Assembly: GCF_002980575.1 (NCBI RefSeq)
Contig: NZ_PVBS01000001.1
Span: 1,860,001-1,924,000, forward strand
From: Sphingobacterium gobiense
GTDB taxonomy: Bacteria > Bacteroidota > Bacteroidia > Sphingobacteriales > Sphingobacteriaceae
Reading direction: 5' to 3'
Length of the DNA stretch: 64,000 nucleotides
Shown here: piece by piece, positions 62,338-64,000 of the stretch
How positions within the stretch are numbered: the stretch's first letter is position 1
How the letters are laid out: each line of letters starts with the position of its first letter
Program-made: the position numbers and the translations under genes
Notes under the pieces: model-generated
What the model was told of the DNA's origin: nothing
The model's database searches: none
Seen by the model: only the letters and a program-made list of their open reading frames with translations

Positions 62338-64000
62338 AACGGGAGTCCGACACTAAAATTGTATTGGATAAAATTATACCGGTCGGGGCGATGTGTTTCG
62401 TAATAATTTTGTTTGAATTCCCGACTGTTAAAGAACTCTTTTATCACCCACTGCTCGCCCTCAGCAAATTGCGGGTCTTTCAGTTTTAACCCCGCATCCA
62501 ACCGGATAATAAAATAGTCCATATCTAGTCGTACGCCAAAACCTGTACCAAGAGCAATCTGCGAAAGAAACTCATTCGCTTTAAACGTACCGTTAGTCGT
62601 TATTTCGTTATCTCTTAGCAACCAGATATTTCCAGCATCAAGAAACGTGGCTCCATTCAACTTCGCGCCCAAAAAATTATTCAGCATCCGAAAGCGATAT
62701 TCCGCGTTTGCTTCCAATTTGAGCTCACCCAACTGATCCAGATTTCGTAAATTCAGCCGTAAGCGTTCCGGTAAATCTGCCCGGTTATAATTACCAGGTC
62801 CTAATGTACGTGCTTGCCATGCCCGAATACCGTTCATCCCACCTCCAAAGAAACTCTTCTCAAATATCAATAAGCGGGAATTGTTGCCATATGGAACAGC
62901 GACACCACCGTTGAATCGCAACACAAATTGTTTGTTGCCTCCCAAATGGCGGTACCACCGGTAATCAATCTCTGTTTTAGCAAACTGCAAGTAAGGCACA
63001 CCAAACAACAGGCGTTCGCCTTCGGTCGATGTTTTCAACTTCAACACATCACTTAACATTCCCAACACATTTCCGCTGCTTTCCAATCCCACACGGAAAT
63101 AATTAAAATTTTCTTTCGTTAGAAGCTTGGCGGCGTTATAAGTGTAATTATACTGTGCACTTAAACCAAAATACTCTCGATTATTACTTCTAACGTATAG
63201 CAAATAACCTTCGTCCTCTAATTGCCGTTGAAATGCCTCATCTAGCCTCCCTACCCGGTACTCAACGGAAACCGGCGTTAAACTATGCTGTGAACGCGGA
63301 CTGGTATACCATATATAATTTAGCGAATTGGTAAAGTACCTATTGGAATACGTTTGGTCTTGTTGAAAAAATTGCAGTGTACTGGAAAAGGTGGTTCGTG
63401 GCAAACCATAGGTCCCGGTACTGGAATTCTCAAACGGCGTCATCAAACGCGGAATAATAAGATTGACCCCTACTTGAAAATCATTGTTAAAAATCTTATT
63501 GGCCAGACTCCCTTCCAAACGGGGATCAAACAGCACACCATACCGCATCTTTACTTCTAGTTGTTCCGCACCACCAAATACATTGCGATGTGAAAAGGTA
63601 TTCCCGACATTGAAACCACTCATACCCGAACTAAACGTAAACTCACCTTCCACTTGGTTCGCCATAACCGGACGGGGGGTCAGTTCGTAAAATGTATTCA
63701 AACGATTATTTCCGGTTTTTTGATGGTTAATCTTCACGTTCCTGAAACCGTTCATTTCGTAAAGGCGGTCATAAGATTGATTTTCTTTCTTGAGATCATA
63801 GCGCATGCCTGGCTGCAAATACATATATCTGGATAGAGGCTTTAGCCGAAAGCGTCCAGTTTCGTCATTATAAGTGATTCGTAGGTTTGTATCTACAACA
63901 GAATGAGGGTCTCTTGTACTGGTCTGTCCATAAGGCAATATTACTTTCACAAAGACGCTATCAATTTGGTAAATAGCATGTTGTGTGCTATCCGTTGGAT
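62334..64000 (-). CDS. Second TamL-like BamA/TamA-family barrel (N-terminus beyond window)
   Basis: About 555 residues are visible; the frame stays open to the right edge, so the start and any lipobox are not seen. The visible part has POTRA-like sequence (for example MYLQPGMRYDLKKENQSYDRLYEMNGFRNVKI) and the barrel with the surface-antigen motif FFGGGMNGIRAWQARTLGPGNYNRADLPERLRL near residue 400 of the visible part, ending FIQYNFSVGLPF. It is clearly related to TamL at 25921 (compare GGPNGLRAYRARAVGPG and the final GYPF/GLPF) but diverged. Confidence 0.85.
   Translation of the reverse strand, partial: PTDSTQHAIYQIDSVFVKVILPYGQTSTRDPHSVVDTNLRITYNDETGRFRLKPLSRYMYLQPGMRYDLKKENQSYDRLYEMNGFRNVKINHQKTGNNRLNTFYELTPRPVMANQVEGEFTFSSGMSGFNVGNTFSHRNVFGGAEQLEVKMRYGVLFDPRLEGSLANKIFNNDFQVGVNLIIPRLMTPFENSSTGTYGLPRTTFSSTLQFFQQDQTYSNRYFTNSLNYIWYTSPRSQHSLTPVSVEYRVGRLDEAFQRQLEDEGYLLYVRSNNREYFGLSAQYNYTYNAAKLLTKENFNYFRVGLESSGNVLGMLSDVLKLKTSTEGERLLFGVPYLQFAKTEIDYRWYRHLGGNKQFVLRFNGGVAVPYGNNSRLLIFEKSFFGGGMNGIRAWQARTLGPGNYNRADLPERLRLNLRNLDQLGELKLEANAEYRFRMLNNFLGAKLNGATFLDAGNIWLLRDNEITTNGTFKANEFLSQIALGTGFGVRLDMDYFIIRLDAGLKLKDPQFAEGEQWVIKEFFNSREFKQNYYETHRPDRYNFIQYNFSVGLPF

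Noticed and set aside
1..64000. Search for CRISPR arrays, prophage, IS elements and toxin-antitoxin pairs
   Set aside because: No regularly spaced repeats, transposase, integrase, phage structural gene or toxin-antitoxin gene pair was seen.

Overview
The window is chromosomal DNA from a member of the Bacteroidota, most likely the family Sphingobacteriaceae (Sphingobacterium / Pedobacter / Olivibacter relatives). This is inferred from the protein families present: a TamL lipoprotein paired with TamB, an Oar-type TonB receptor, PepSY-like and retropepsin-like proteins, and the gene order rpsL-rpsG-fusA-rpsJ. It also fits the many TAnnTTTG promoter elements and the general lack of Shine-Dalgarno sequences. 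The genus cannot be fixed from the sequence alone. I found no IS element, prophage, CRISPR array or conjugation gene; this is mainly a housekeeping region with a few accessory patches.

Layout. 1-4.1 kb: a truncated UbiD-type decarboxylase behind a small atypical SDR (minus strand), then a photolyase/cryptochrome-like gene whose FAD site looks eroded. 4.2-8.4 kb: sucA and sucB of the 2-oxoglutarate dehydrogenase complex; sucB appears to have its own promoter. 8.5-13.3 kb: an unknown outer-membrane protein and two tandem LtaS/MdoB-like phosphotransferases. 13.4-16.9 kb: valS and an isocitrate-lyase/PEP-mutase superfamily enzyme. 17.4-20.4 kb: two small membrane proteins facing a response regulator / histidine kinase / PepSY-like operon. 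20.6-28.2 kb: the tamB-tamL envelope assembly pair. 28.3-31 kb: mdh, a retropepsin-like protease and a PagL-like outer-membrane protein. 31-36.3 kb: an MFS exporter, fsa, a Fur-family regulator and rnr. 36.4-38.2 kb: a Lys/Tyr-rich secreted protein, a GNAT acetyltransferase and a nitroreductase.

38.3-43 kb holds translation genes: rpsL, rpsG, fusA, rpsJ, tRNA-Cys and a 59-residue basic protein. A long hairpin lies between rpsG and fusA, and the string stops after rpsJ instead of continuing into the S10 operon. 43-46.1 kb: an aldo/keto reductase, surE, a lipid kinase and a SemiSWEET transporter. 46.2-50.6 kb is the most accessory-looking part: a disordered acidic protein, an unrecognised protein, an AI-2E-family permease, a FAD/Rieske oxidoreductase and a PfpI-type protein. 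50.7-52.4 kb encodes a 5'-nucleotidase split into two exported proteins. 52.4-52.7 kb carries a decayed fibronectin-type-III pseudogene. 52.8-58 kb: a large TonB receptor and recN. 58-58.6 kb is a gene-free, hairpin-rich stretch. 58.6-64 kb: a SprT-like metalloprotein, an M28 lipoprotein peptidase, small membrane proteins and the C-terminal part of a second TamL-like barrel cut by the window edge.

All identifications come from reading sequence and remembered family motifs. No database search, alignment or structure prediction was run.
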